From Oscillospiraceae bacterium (GTDB taxonomy: Bacteria > Bacillota > Clostridia > Oscillospirales > Ruminococcaceae): a stretch of DNA of 64,000 bases. The position numbers and the translations under genes are program-made. The stretch is from positions 36,808 to 100,807 of the forward strand of contig JAFRAJ010000061.1 in assembly GCA_017405465.1 (NCBI GenBank). The letters run 5' to 3'. A model generated the notes under the pieces. That model was not told the DNA's origin and did not search any database. It worked only from the letters and a program-made list of their open reading frames with translations. Numbering within the stretch: the first letter of the stretch is position 1; every line of letters starts with the position of its first letter. Positions 24,923-33,837 of this stretch are shown here, in pieces.

Positions 24923-26770
24923 ATGGAGAACCATGGATTTTTAAGGATAACAGCAGTAAGTCCGGAGATGTTTCCCGGTGATCTTGAAAGGAATGTTGCA
25001 AGTATCATAGCTGTCGCAGAAGAAGCGAAACGGCAGGGATCGTCTTTGCTGGTATTGCCTGAACTTTGCATCACTTCCGCATCATATGGTGACCTGTTTA
25101 TGACAGACAGAATTCTTTCCAAGGCCGAAGCAGAAGCCATCAAGATCGCGGAGATCACAGGAGACGGTGATCTCTGCTGCATCATATCATTTCCGCTCAG
25201 AAAAGAAGGAAGGATATATTCTGTCAGTGCATTTGCCGCAGGTGGTGATATCCTTGGCATAGTCCCTCTTCGCGCCAACAACCCTAAAAAAAGAAGTATC
25301 TTCTCGGAATATGAGGGAGAAGATACTGTCGTCAGATTCGGCAGCAGGGAGCTGCCTTTTGGAAAGGGACTCCTTTTTAGGTGCAAGGATGATGAACTGT
25401 CGGTGGTGATAGGGAAGGATCGTGATCCGGACTCTATAGCATTCGTATATGTGTATCCGGACACTGCCCTGATGTCTGTAAGCAGTTATAAAAACACCTG
25501 CAGATTCGTTGAAGAGATGAGCCGGGACGCATGCTGCTCGGCAGTCTACTGTTCTGCCGGGGAAGGCGAGAGCACCGCTGACGGAGTGTTCTCAGGCCAA
25601 TGCATCATAGCTGAAGACGGGAAGATCCTGTCTGGAACGGAGCCTTTCGCAAGAGGAGAGGTGGTCACCGCAGATGTGGATCTGAAAGCTCTGTCGTACA
25701 GAAAAAGAATGAGAGGATGCAAAGCTGTCAGCGAACATTACACAGAGGTCAGTTTCTCATTACATAGAAAAGAGCAGTCTTCTCTGAAAAGAAAAGTCAG
25801 CAGACTTCCTTTTCTTGGGGAAAAGGAAGAACTGAAAGACAGATGTAACACAGCGTTTGAGATACAATCCAGAGGACTCGCCAGCAGAATGGAAAAGATC
25901 GGGTCTCGGAAGGCCGTGCTTGGGATATCTGGAGGTCTGGATTCCACGCTGGCGCTGTTGGTGTCGGTCAGGGCAGCAGAACTACTGGGAGGTTCAGCAG
26001 AGGACGTTCTTGCGGTATCGATGCCGTGTTTCGGGACATCGGACAGGACAAAGAACAACGCGCAGAAGCTTTGTGAAGCGCTTGGTGTGGATTTCCGCCT
26101 TATCGACATAACCGATGCTGTTAAGCAGCATCTTACCGATATCGGGCATGATCTGACTACTGCGGACGTTGCATATGAGAACGCGCAGGCCAGGGAGAGG
26201 ACACAGGTCCTCATGGATCTTGCGAACATGGAGAACGGTCTGGTGGTCGGTACCGGCGACATGTCGGAGGCAGCCCTCGGATGGTGCACCTACAACGGAG
26301 ATCACATGTCAATGTACAATGTGAACTGCAGTCTGACCAAGACTCTGATCAGAGCAGTGGTGTCTGAGTATGCAGACAGTTACGGGAACGATGCGGTGCG
26401 CAGTGTTCTGGGCGATATCATTGCAACTCCGGTCAGCCCGGAGCTAAAACCTGCAGTGGATGGAGAGATTGCACAGAAGACTGAGGATATCATAGGACCT
26501 TATGAAGTCCACGACTTTATTCTTTATCACTTCCTGAAAGACGGATGTGATCCCGAAAAGATCCTTTATCTCGCTTCCATAGCTTTTGACGGTGAGTATG
26601 AAGGTATACAGCTTAAGAATTGGATCGGAGAGTTCTTCCGCAGGTTCTTCCGCAGTCAGTTCAAGCGCAGCTGCGTTCCGGACAGACCGGTCATCGGATC
26701 GGTGAATTTGTCTGTGTCCGGATGGGATATGCCGAGCGACTTGAGTGGTAGGCTTTTTGATCAGTCCTAA
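24923..26770 (+). CDS. nadE: NAD+ synthetase, two-domain form with a degenerate glutaminase domain
   Basis: A 615-residue NadE. The C-terminal synthetase domain looks intact: P-loop LGISGGLDST (Ser336-Ser341), NAQARERTQVLMD, VVGTGDMSEAALGW and CSLTKTLIR. It adenylates nicotinate-adenine dinucleotide and amidates it to NAD+. The N-terminal nitrilase-like domain normally frees ammonia from glutamine with a Glu-Lys-Cys triad. Glu47 is present (VLPELCIT), but the usual VPKTYLP lysine site reads VPLRAN (Leu116) and the EICEDLW cysteine site reads VIGKDRD (Gly164). The enzyme is therefore predicted to use free ammonia or another donor, with the domain kept for structure. GGAGG seven bases before ATG fixes the start. 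It has its own promoter and terminator. Confidence 0.9.
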   Translation: MENHGFLRITAVSPEMFPGDLERNVASIIAVAEEAKRQGSSLLVLPELCITSASYGDLFMTDRILSKAEAEAIKIAEITGDGDLCCIISFPLRKEGRIYSVSAFAAGGDILGIVPLRANNPKKRSIFSEYEGEDTVVRFGSRELPFGKGLLFRCKDDELSVVIGKDRDPDSIAFVYVYPDTALMSVSSYKNTCRFVEEMSRDACCSAVYCSAGEGESTADGVFSGQCIIAEDGKILSGTEPFARGEVVTADVDLKALSYRKRMRGCKAVSEHYTEVSFSLHRKEQSSLKRKVSRLPFLGEKEELKDRCNTAFEIQSRGLASRMEKIGSRKAVLGISGGLDSTLALLVSVRAAELLGGSAEDVLAVSMPCFGTSDRTKNNAQKLCEALGVDFRLIDITDAVKQHLTDIGHDLTTADVAYENAQARERTQVLMDLANMENGLVVGTGDMSEAALGWCTYNGDHMSMYNVNCSLTKTLIRAVVSEYADSYGNDAVRSVLGDIIATPVSPELKPAVDGEIAQKTEDIIGPYEVHDFILYHFLKDGCDPEKILYLASIAFDGEYEGIQLKNWIGEFFRRFFRSQFKRSCVPDRPVIGSVNLSVSGWDMPSDLSGRLFDQS

Positions 26771-26806
26771 GCGTGTTATTTTCAATAAGAAATAATATTA
26801 CGAAAG

Positions 26807-26832
26807 GGAGCAGCGTATCAAAACGCTGCTCC
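26807..26832. terminator. Terminator hairpin between nadE and the licD operon
   Basis: GGAGCAGCGT (26807-26816) pairs with ACGCTGCTCC (26823-26832), a perfect 10-bp stem with loop atcaaa. The downstream tail is tgttaac. It is shared by two convergent transcription units. Confidence 0.7.
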
Positions 26833-26877
26833 TGTTAACATATTAAAGTTTTAGATATAGTACCTGAGTCTGAGATC

Positions 26878-27696
26878 TCAGATATCTCTGACAGAAACGA
26901 TATCATATTCATGGCCTGTCCTTGCTGTTTCAGGAGGAGGGGTCATGTAATCGCCGTAAAGAGAGGTCAGGACCTTGTCATATTCTGCCGGAACAGGGAA
27001 AATGCCATCCTCAAAAGGCACTTGTATGGTATCTTCGTAATAGTTTTTAGGGAGCTTTTCAGCACTGTTACCCGTTCCTTCCGAGAGAAGGCCGAGATAT
27101 CCGCATGGCTTGTTATTGCGGCCGATATTGTCCATGGCGACACAGACTTTTTCCGATTTGATTCCTAATAGGCGGAAAATGAGATCTACAGGCTTTAGGA
27201 GCTTATCCATGACTTGATATTTCTTCTCTTTAAGGTTGCCGCGCAGACACACTTCATTTATTCTTCTGAGGATGATTCCTTTTTTGAGCTGGAAGAATTC
27301 AGTGAGTTTGCTGCCAGGCCAGTTATCCATCCTGAAGATATCGATATAGAGGCCAATATTATACCTGTCCGAGACGTTCTTCTCCCGGAGGAGATACTTT
27401 GTATCCACGACCTTTGCGAAGGAGTAGCAGTAATTCTCGTCACCCGGAAAATAGAACCTGAACCTTTTTTCGTCGTCGAGGAAAGGAGACGTAGCAGCAG
27501 TTTTTCTTAGATTGTCATACTCGTCTACAGTCATACTGACATCTATGTCGTCATCCCAGGGAATGAATCCCTTGTGACGGATAGCGCCGAGCAGCGTACC
27601 GTATGAGAGCACGTATTTGAGACCGTGTCTGCTGCAGTATCCGTCAAAGACCTTGAGGATATTGAGTATCTCGTTTTTGATTTCATGAGGTTCCAT
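26878..27696 (-). CDS. LicD family phosphotransferase
   Basis: A 272-residue LicD-type enzyme, a nucleotidyltransferase-fold family that attaches phosphocholine or other phospho-substituents to surface glycans. The signature LSYGTLLGAIRHKGFIPWDDDIDV is present with all three acidic residues of the DDDID metal site; the C-terminus has the family's LYGDYMTPPP. ATG at 27696 follows GGAAGG with seven-base spacing; the in-frame extension to 27735 has none. It is the last gene of a minus-strand operon LicD-flippase-LicD. No choline kinase or clear LicC is adjacent, so the transferred group is unknown. Confidence 0.9.
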   Translation of the reverse strand: MEPHEIKNEILNILKVFDGYCSRHGLKYVLSYGTLLGAIRHKGFIPWDDDIDVSMTVDEYDNLRKTAATSPFLDDEKRFRFYFPGDENYCYSFAKVVDTKYLLREKNVSDRYNIGLYIDIFRMDNWPGSKLTEFFQLKKGIILRRINEVCLRGNLKEKKYQVMDKLLKPVDLIFRLLGIKSEKVCVAMDNIGRNNKPCGYLGLLSEGTGNSAEKLPKNYYEDTIQVPFEDGIFPVPAEYDKVLTSLYGDYMTPPPETARTGHEYDIVSVRDI

Positions 27697-27767
27697 TTGA
27701 GACCTTCCGAATTGTTTAATTATGTATAGGTACAATTCCTGATCAGATAAACTGTGAACTGTAACTG

Positions 27768-29084
27768 TTATTCTTTAGAGCGTATCTCCCTAAAGAGATT
27801 TCCCAGGAATCCGAAAAGATATCTCGGGTCTACAGACTGAAGGATCAACCTGTTCACGGGACGGATCTCGGGGAAGATGTAGTTCACGAGAAAGTTCGTG
27901 GTGAACTGGGTCAAAACAGCAGCTAGAGCAGCACCTTTTATTCCGAACATCTTTATTAGAACGTAATTGAAGATCAGCCCTGAAAGAGCCCCAATGGTGT
28001 TGATCTTCCAGAGATATTTATGTTTGTCATTCGCGAGGATCCAGACATTCTTTGCTGAACCGAGATACGAGAACGTGGTTTCCCAGGCGAGAAGACGGAA
28101 TACCGGCACAGCTTCAGCGTACTGCTCACCGAGCATTATACCTACCACAGTTCCCCCAAAGAGAGTAAAAACTGTGTTCTGAATTATGGTTATCCATATG
28201 ACTACGGAGAACAGGGTCTTAGCTCTCTGGGTGAATGACTCGGAGTCAGTCTTGGCCATCGACACCAGAGAGGGACGGAACGAGTCGATCACAGCGGCGC
28301 ACACGAATGAAGTTGCAGTTGCGATGGAGAAAGCAGCAGAGTAAAGCCCGTTCGGCCCGGCGCCTGCGATCTTCTTGATCAGGATCTTGTCTACAGTGGT
28401 AAAGGAAGCTGTCAGGATGCTGGTCAGTATATAATATCTGCTCCTGCTGAGAAGGACGGGTACCAGAGAACGAGAGAAGGAGAGCTTCGGTCCCATCTTT
28501 CTGTAGATAATGAGCATGAACACAGAGATTATAGCATAGTCAATTATTGGAGTTACCGCGAACCAGTATATGTTTTTCCCATTGGCGAGCAGGAAGACTC
28601 TGTACGCGGCTGAGATAACAAATGCAACCAGAGATATCACTGATGTATGTCTTGAGAGTAGTTTCGCCTGGAACCATTTTCCTGTTATATCGCAGTTGAG
28701 GAACAGAAGGAAGATGCTGTAGATCGCGCAGTATATTACGGTAGTACGGTCATCGTGATTGAGAAGGAATATGAACAGAATATATCCTACCATGCTGAAA
28801 ATAGAAGACAGGGCGTTGACCGACAGGGATGTGCCTAGAAGTTCTCCTTCCCTGTCAGGATAATCAGCAAGTTCTCTCACGAAGGTATCGTTAAGTCCCA
28901 TCAGAGCGATAGGAGTAAAGAAAGCCGAGACTGAGGACGCGTAGTAAGTGACACCATAGTTGTCCGGACCCAGATATCTCGCAGTCAGGAGAGAGACCAG
29001 GAGGTTCAGCAGAAACTGTACCACCCTGCACGCGATGATCCAGGATGCGTTCGATATTTCGTTTTTATAGGAATCATTACTCAT
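27768..29084 (-). CDS. Oligosaccharide flippase (Wzx / MATE-like polysaccharide transporter)
   Basis: A 438-residue membrane protein with about twelve helices. It begins KNEISNASWIIACRVVQFLLN and LLTARYLGPDNYGVTYYA, the standard opening of the polysaccharide_synt family, and contains DKILIKKIAGAGPNGLYSAA and WILANDKHKYLWKINTIGA. Such proteins move lipid-linked repeat units across the membrane. It sits between two LicD genes in one operon, so the flipped unit may carry LicD-added groups. It is clearly similar to the second flippase at 58497 (shared TARYLGPxxYG, VFPE/IRP end) and is probably an ancient paralogue serving another polymer. Confidence 0.92.
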   Translation of the reverse strand: MSNDSYKNEISNASWIIACRVVQFLLNLLVSLLTARYLGPDNYGVTYYASSVSAFFTPIALMGLNDTFVRELADYPDREGELLGTSLSVNALSSIFSMVGYILFIFLLNHDDRTTVIYCAIYSIFLLFLNCDITGKWFQAKLLSRHTSVISLVAFVISAAYRVFLLANGKNIYWFAVTPIIDYAIISVFMLIIYRKMGPKLSFSRSLVPVLLSRSRYYILTSILTASFTTVDKILIKKIAGAGPNGLYSAAFSIATATSFVCAAVIDSFRPSLVSMAKTDSESFTQRAKTLFSVVIWITIIQNTVFTLFGGTVVGIMLGEQYAEAVPVFRLLAWETTFSYLGSAKNVWILANDKHKYLWKINTIGALSGLIFNYVLIKMFGIKGAALAAVLTQFTTNFLVNYIFPEIRPVNRLILQSVDPRYLFGFLGNLFREIRSKE

Positions 29085-29174
29085 TGGATAGACCTTCTGA
29101 TTCGATCTGATGAAGAGTGAATTTGAGATCTGACGCTGGAGCAGGCAAACATGAAAAATGTCGGGAAAACGTGA

Positions 29175-29987
29175 TCAGGGTCTCATGATATAGATATCCA
29201 GGTGAGTTGAGTCCCTTTCACTGGTAGGAGGAGGAGTCATGTAATCACCGTAGAGCCTCGTTAGAATCTCATCATATCCTTCCGGCACATAGAGAGGATG
29301 TCCTTCGAAGTTTAGGAGAAGAGGAGTAAACAGTTTTCTGTCAAAATAATAATGTCTCTCTTTTGATGTCAGCTGATACATATACGTGACTTTGTCAGCT
29401 GAATAGTAATCTGCAGTCATCTGATGTAGAGCAGCGTATTTTGCAAGTTTTTTAAGGATTCCTGTTCTGCAGAACAGTTCACCGGAAAGACGTCGCATCC
29501 TGTTAAACAATGAGTCGCTCGGAAGACGCATATAATATTCAAACCTGTATATTATCTTGTCGAGTATGTAGCGTTTCCGTGACCATACAGGTTCAGCCTC
29601 TTCAAGATCAACAGGAACACCGTCCAGCGGAAACAGATCCATGCCTATACCCTGATGATCTATCTCACCATCTCTAATGAGCCTTGCACTGGTGAGGTTC
29701 TCCAGTTTAGCGTATGGGAACATGTAGTCTTTATCGCTTTCAACGCAGGCAAGATAGAATTTTTCGCTGGGATCATTGAACGAATCAAGAAAACGCTCAT
29801 AGTCCGGCCTCGGCATGAAGACATCTACATCATCATCCCAAGGGATAAATCCTTTATGTCTTATAGCACCGAGAAGAGTCCCGTAGGCTAGAAAATAGCT
29901 TATCCCGTTATTATTACAGAAGCGGTGAAAGAACAGCAGCGTCTCCAGGGACAGCTGTTTTTTTTCTTCCAGAGAAAGGTAATCCAT
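29175..29987 (-). CDS. LicD family phosphotransferase
   Basis: A 270-residue LicD-type protein. Signature: FLAYGTLLGAIRHKGFIPWDDDVDVFMP, with the metal-binding DDDVD, then GIGMDLFPLDGVP, and LYGDYMTPPPTSERDS at the end. ATG at 29987 follows GAGGAT seven bases upstream. It is the first gene of the minus-strand operon and is only moderately similar to the LicD at 26878, so the two probably modify different positions. The donor nucleotide (CDP-choline, CDP-ethanolamine or another) cannot be told from sequence. Confidence 0.9.
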   Translation of the reverse strand: MDYLSLEEKKQLSLETLLFFHRFCNNNGISYFLAYGTLLGAIRHKGFIPWDDDVDVFMPRPDYERFLDSFNDPSEKFYLACVESDKDYMFPYAKLENLTSARLIRDGEIDHQGIGMDLFPLDGVPVDLEEAEPVWSRKRYILDKIIYRFEYYMRLPSDSLFNRMRRLSGELFCRTGILKKLAKYAALHQMTADYYSADKVTYMYQLTSKERHYYFDRKLFTPLLLNFEGHPLYVPEGYDEILTRLYGDYMTPPPTSERDSTHLDIYIMRP

Positions 29988-30367
29988 GTTAGATCCTCAA
30001 GTAGTGTGGTATACAATGGAATGCAGAATTAACCGTTCTGAACCCGATTCAGTATATCATACTGCCTTATTAAAATGTCGGATAAAGTAAGAGAAGGTAT
30101 TAAGCTCAGTGTTTAATGTTCGACACTTGAAAAGTAAATGTGTATATGAATAGGAGCATCTCAACATCAAAAAAAGATTGACAATTCTTCTGGAGTAGTG
30201 TTGTTGAAAAGCAAGTTGAAACGAAGCGGTTGTTTTAGCAGAAGCTCCTGAACGTTCCTGAGTTAATGACTCGTTAACACCTCATTAACCAGTGAAACTG
30301 TTATTTAAGCTGTAGATGTGCTATTATCTTATAGTTAAATTGGGATATTACAGTAATGAGGTGGAGT
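29988..30367. promoter_or_regulatory. Divergent intergenic region with a candidate operator
   Basis: About 380 bases between the minus-strand licD operon and the plus-strand capE operon. GTTAATGA (30262-30269) and TCATTAAC (30282-30289) form a perfect inverted repeat, with a further GTTAAC palindrome between them (30273-30278). An extended -10 (TGcTATTAT, hexamer 30322-30327) lies 33 bases beyond the repeat. A perfect TTGACA at 30178-30183 has no convincing -10 partner. This looks like a regulated promoter for the FucNAc operon. Confidence 0.5.
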
Positions 30368-31414
30368 ATGTCTATTTATACCGGTAAAACACTGCTTATA
30401 ACCGGAGGAACCGGCAGTTTCGGAAACGCAGTACTAAATAGGTTTATTAAAGAAGATATAGGCCAGATCCGTATTTTTTCCAGAGATGAGAAAAAACAGG
30501 ATGATATGAGGCATGATATTCAGGAGAGATTCCCTGAGTATTCCGACAAGATCAAGTTCTTTATCGGTGACGTCAGAGATATAGCTTCAGTACGTGCAGC
30601 AATGCATGGCGTTGATTTCATCTTCCATGCAGCCGCTCTCAAGCAGGTTCCTTCCTGCGAGTTCTTCCCGCTGGAAGCTGTCAAGACGAACGTTCTCGGG
30701 ACAGATAACGTGCTTACAGCGGCTATCGACGAAGGAGTGGGAAGCGTGATCTGTCTTTCCACAGACAAAGCCGCATATCCAGTAAATGCCATGGGTACCT
30801 CCAAAGCAATGATGGAAAAGGTCATTGTCGCCAAGAGCAGGAGTTCCGGGGATACAAGAATATGTTGCACAAGGTACGGGAACGTGCTTTGCAGCAGGGG
30901 AAGCGTCGTTCCGCTTTGGATAGATCAGATAAGAAAAGGTGTTCCTATAACATTGACAGATGGTACTATGACTAGATTTATCATGTCTCTGGAAGAAGCG
31001 GTTGATCTTGTGCTTTTCGCGTTCGAAAATGGAAAGTCCGGAGACATCCTTGTTCAGAAGGCTCCAGCATGTACCATACAGACTCAGGCAGAAGCTGTAT
31101 GCGAGTTGTTTAGAGGAAATAAAGATGACATAAAGGTTATTGGGATCAGACACGGCGAGAAGATGTATGAGACACTTCTAACCAACGAAGAGTGCGCACA
31201 TGCTATAGATATGGGAAATTTCTACAGAGTGCCGTGCGATCAAAGGGATCTTAACTACGACAAGTACTTTGTTAAAGGCGATACAGAGAGAAATACCTTA
31301 AGAGAGTTTAACAGCAATAATACACAACTTCTGAACGTGGAGAAGGTCAAGGAAAAGCTGCTGAAACTGGAGTATATAAGAAACGAACTGGATTCGATGG
31401 GAATCTCTTACTGA
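30368..31414 (+). CDS. capE: UDP-GlcNAc 4,6-dehydratase/5-epimerase, first step of UDP-L-FucNAc synthesis
   Basis: A 348-residue SDR enzyme. The NAD(P)-binding motif is LITGGTGSFGNAVLN; FSRDEKKQDDMRH, AAALKQVPSCEFFP, LSTDKAAYPVNAMGTSKAMMEK and RYGNVLCSRGSV match CapE/FnlA proteins, where an MxxxK pair replaces the usual YxxxK. It starts the L-FucNAc route by making a 4-keto-6-deoxy-L-sugar from UDP-GlcNAc; CapF and CapG homologues follow directly, so the pathway call is strong. ATG at 30368 lies behind GAGGTGGAG and aligns with the paralogue at 59822; ATG at 30356 is less likely. Arginine codons are mostly AGA/AGG, unlike the paralogue. Confidence 0.92.
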   Translation: MSIYTGKTLLITGGTGSFGNAVLNRFIKEDIGQIRIFSRDEKKQDDMRHDIQERFPEYSDKIKFFIGDVRDIASVRAAMHGVDFIFHAAALKQVPSCEFFPLEAVKTNVLGTDNVLTAAIDEGVGSVICLSTDKAAYPVNAMGTSKAMMEKVIVAKSRSSGDTRICCTRYGNVLCSRGSVVPLWIDQIRKGVPITLTDGTMTRFIMSLEEAVDLVLFAFENGKSGDILVQKAPACTIQTQAEAVCELFRGNKDDIKVIGIRHGEKMYETLLTNEECAHAIDMGNFYRVPCDQRDLNYDKYFVKGDTERNTLREFNSNNTQLLNVEKVKEKLLKLEYIRNELDSMGISY

Positions 31415-31434
31415 ATGCGAGGAGGAGATTTGCT

Positions 31435-32634
31435 TTGAAAGTGCTTATAACCGGAGCCAAGGGCTTCGTTGGAAGGAATCTCACAGAAAACCTCAAGAAC
31501 ATTCGGGATGGTAAAAACAGGACAAGACCGGGTCTTCTGATAGATGAGATCTATGAGTACGATCTGGACTCCAGACCTGCAGAGTTGGATGAATACTGCA
31601 GGAATGCGGATTTCGTATTCAATCTTGCCGGTGTCAACAGACCTAAGGAAACTGGCGAGTTTATGCAGGGAAACTTTGGGTTCGCTTCTGAGCTCCTTTC
31701 TACCCTAAAGAAGTATTCAAACAGATGCCCTGTCATGCTCTCCAGTTCCATCCAGGCATGCTGTTCCGGGAGGTATGCCGGAAGCGAGTACGGGAAGTCC
31801 AAATTGGCTGGTGAGGAGGAGTTCTTCCGTTACTGTGAGGAGACCGGAGCAGAAGTATACGTCTTCCGCTTTCCTAATCTTTTCGGAAAGTGGAGCAAAC
31901 CGAACTACAACAGCGCAGTAGCGACTTTCTGTCACAATATTGCGAACGACCTCCCGATACAGATAAATGACCGCAGTACAGAACTTGAACTGCTGTATAT
32001 AGATGATCTCGTGGAAGGCATGATCTCACTGCTCATGGGAGATGTCCATAGATGCAGTTATAACGAAACAGTACCGGTACCTTCGGAAGAGGGAAGATAC
32101 TGTTACATACCTAATACTCATAAAGTGACGCTGGGAGAGATCGCTGACATGCTTTATGAGTTCAGGGATCAGCCGTCTACCCTGGTGATGCCTGAATTGC
32201 CTGAAAACAGTTTCCGCAAGAAACTGTACTCCATGTATCTTTCATATCTGCCAAAGGAAAAGGTTGCTTTTCCGCTTAAGATGAACAAGGATGAGAGAGG
32301 CAGTTTCACTGAACTGCTTAGGACAGAGAATTGCGGACAGTTCTCTGTCAATATATCGAGACCTGGAGTTACCAAAGGACAGCACTGGCATAATAGCAAG
32401 TGGGAGTTCTTCATGGTAGTGTCCGGCCATGGCCTTATTCAGGAGAGACGTATCGGATCTGATGAGATCATGGAGTTCGAGGTGTCTGGGGAGGAGATAA
32501 AGGCTGTTCACATGCTGCCAGGATATACTCACAATATCATCAACTTATCTAAGACAGAAGACCTTGTGACGGTGATGTGGGCGAACGAACAGTTCGATCC
32601 CAATCATCCGGATACCTTTTCGGAGAAAGTGTGA
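31435..32634 (+). CDS. capF: CapF-type bifunctional UDP-sugar reductase/epimerase (SDR plus cupin)
   Basis: A 399-residue two-domain enzyme. The N-terminal Rossmann domain has LITGAKGFVGRNLTENL, NLAGVNRP and the catalytic YGKSK (Tyr119, Lys123). The C-terminal cupin (about residues 290-395) has GQHWHNSKWEFFMVVSG and MLPGYTHNIINLS with metal-binding histidines. In the CapE-CapF-CapG route it converts the 4-keto intermediate to UDP-N-acetyl-6-deoxy-L-talosamine. The start is TTG at 31435 with an excellent GGAGGAG seven bases upstream. It sits between capE and capG with 20- and 4-base gaps, clearly one operon. Length agrees with the family. Confidence 0.92.
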   Translation: MKVLITGAKGFVGRNLTENLKNIRDGKNRTRPGLLIDEIYEYDLDSRPAELDEYCRNADFVFNLAGVNRPKETGEFMQGNFGFASELLSTLKKYSNRCPVMLSSSIQACCSGRYAGSEYGKSKLAGEEEFFRYCEETGAEVYVFRFPNLFGKWSKPNYNSAVATFCHNIANDLPIQINDRSTELELLYIDDLVEGMISLLMGDVHRCSYNETVPVPSEEGRYCYIPNTHKVTLGEIADMLYEFRDQPSTLVMPELPENSFRKKLYSMYLSYLPKEKVAFPLKMNKDERGSFTELLRTENCGQFSVNISRPGVTKGQHWHNSKWEFFMVVSGHGLIQERRIGSDEIMEFEVSGEEIKAVHMLPGYTHNIINLSKTEDLVTVMWANEQFDPNHPDTFSEKV

Positions 32635-32638
32635 GTGA

Positions 32639-33793
32639 ATGTTTAAAGATAACGGGAAGCTTAAACTTTTGATAATAGTCGGGACCAGACCTGAGATCAT
32701 TCGTCTTGCGGAGGTGATCAAGCTCTGCAGAAAGTATTTTGACACTGTTCTTGCACATACAGGTCAGAACTATGACTATAACCTGAACGGTATTTTTTTC
32801 CGTGACCTTGGGCTCGATGATCCTGAGGTATATCTTGACGCGGTCGGAAGCGATCTCGGTGAGACTATGGGCAATATAATAGCCAAATCGTATCAGCTTA
32901 TGACCGAGATCAGACCGGATGCTGTACTGGTCCTTGGAGACACCAACAGTTGCCTCTCCGTTATCGGCGCGAAGAGACTGCATATTCCGATATTTCATAT
33001 GGAAGCAGGCAACAGATGCAAGGACGAGTGTCTGCCGGAAGAGACGAACCGCCGCATAGTAGATATTATCTCGGATGTGAATCTCGCGTATTCCGAGCAT
33101 GCCAGGAGATATTTGGCTGAATGCGGACTGCCTAAAGAGAGAACATACGTCACAGGATCTCCCATGGCGGAGGTCCTCCATAAGAATTTGGCTCAGATAG
33201 AGGCTTCCGATATACACGAAAGACTCGGGCTAGAGAAAGGAAAGTACATACTGCTCTCTGCACACAGGGAAGAGAATATAGATACTAACAAGAATTTCAA
33301 TAGCCTGTTTACCGCGGTGAATATGATGGCTGAGAAATATGAAATGCCAATACTGTATTCCTGCCATCCGAGAAGTAGGAAGAAGCTGGAATCAACAGGA
33401 TTCAAGCTTGATAGTCGGGTGATTCAACACGAACCGTTGGGATTCCATGATTACAATTGCCTTCAGATGAATGCGTTCTGCGTTGTATCCGATTCAGGAA
33501 CGCTCCCTGAGGAGAGCAGTTTCTTCACTTCTGTAGGAAGGCCGTTCCCTGCGGTATGTATACGGACATCTACGGAAAGACCCGAGGCATTGGACAAGGC
33601 GTGTTTTATACTTGCAGGCATAGACGGAGACGGACTCCTGCAGGCAGTTGACACTGCAGTGGAGATGAACCGCAACGGAGACTACGGAACACCGGTGCCT
33701 GATTATACTGATGAAAACGTCAGCGTTAAGGTCGTCAAGATCATTCAGAGCTATACCGGCGTCGTCAATAAGATGGTCTGGAGAAAGAACTGA
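32639..33793 (+). CDS. capG: Non-hydrolysing UDP-sugar 2-epimerase, last step to UDP-L-FucNAc
   Basis: A 384-residue epimerase of the WecB-like fold. Motifs: LLIIVGTRPEIIRLAEVIK, HTGQNYDYNLNGIFF, VLGDTNSCLS, HMEAGNRCKDECLPEETNRR, LLSAHREENID and SDSGTLPEESSFF. The RCKDE.LPEE variant and the order CapE-CapF-CapG identify it as the UDP-6-deoxy-L-talosamine 2-epimerase giving UDP-L-FucNAc rather than a UDP-ManNAc-forming WecB. The product would be a building block for the polymer made by the glycosyltransferases at 39-42 kb. It starts four bases after the capF stop. Confidence 0.9.
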   Translation: MFKDNGKLKLLIIVGTRPEIIRLAEVIKLCRKYFDTVLAHTGQNYDYNLNGIFFRDLGLDDPEVYLDAVGSDLGETMGNIIAKSYQLMTEIRPDAVLVLGDTNSCLSVIGAKRLHIPIFHMEAGNRCKDECLPEETNRRIVDIISDVNLAYSEHARRYLAECGLPKERTYVTGSPMAEVLHKNLAQIEASDIHERLGLEKGKYILLSAHREENIDTNKNFNSLFTAVNMMAEKYEMPILYSCHPRSRKKLESTGFKLDSRVIQHEPLGFHDYNCLQMNAFCVVSDSGTLPEESSFFTSVGRPFPAVCIRTSTERPEALDKACFILAGIDGDGLLQAVDTAVEMNRNGDYGTPVPDYTDENVSVKVVKIIQSYTGVVNKMVWRKN

Positions 33794-33837
33794 TCGTCCC
33801 GAAAAAGGAGAACGTAATACTAAAACAAGAGGTCACT

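Noticed and set aside
30178..30183. Perfect TTGACA -35 box
   Set aside because: No usable -10 hexamer at 15-19 bases downstream; kept only as a note.
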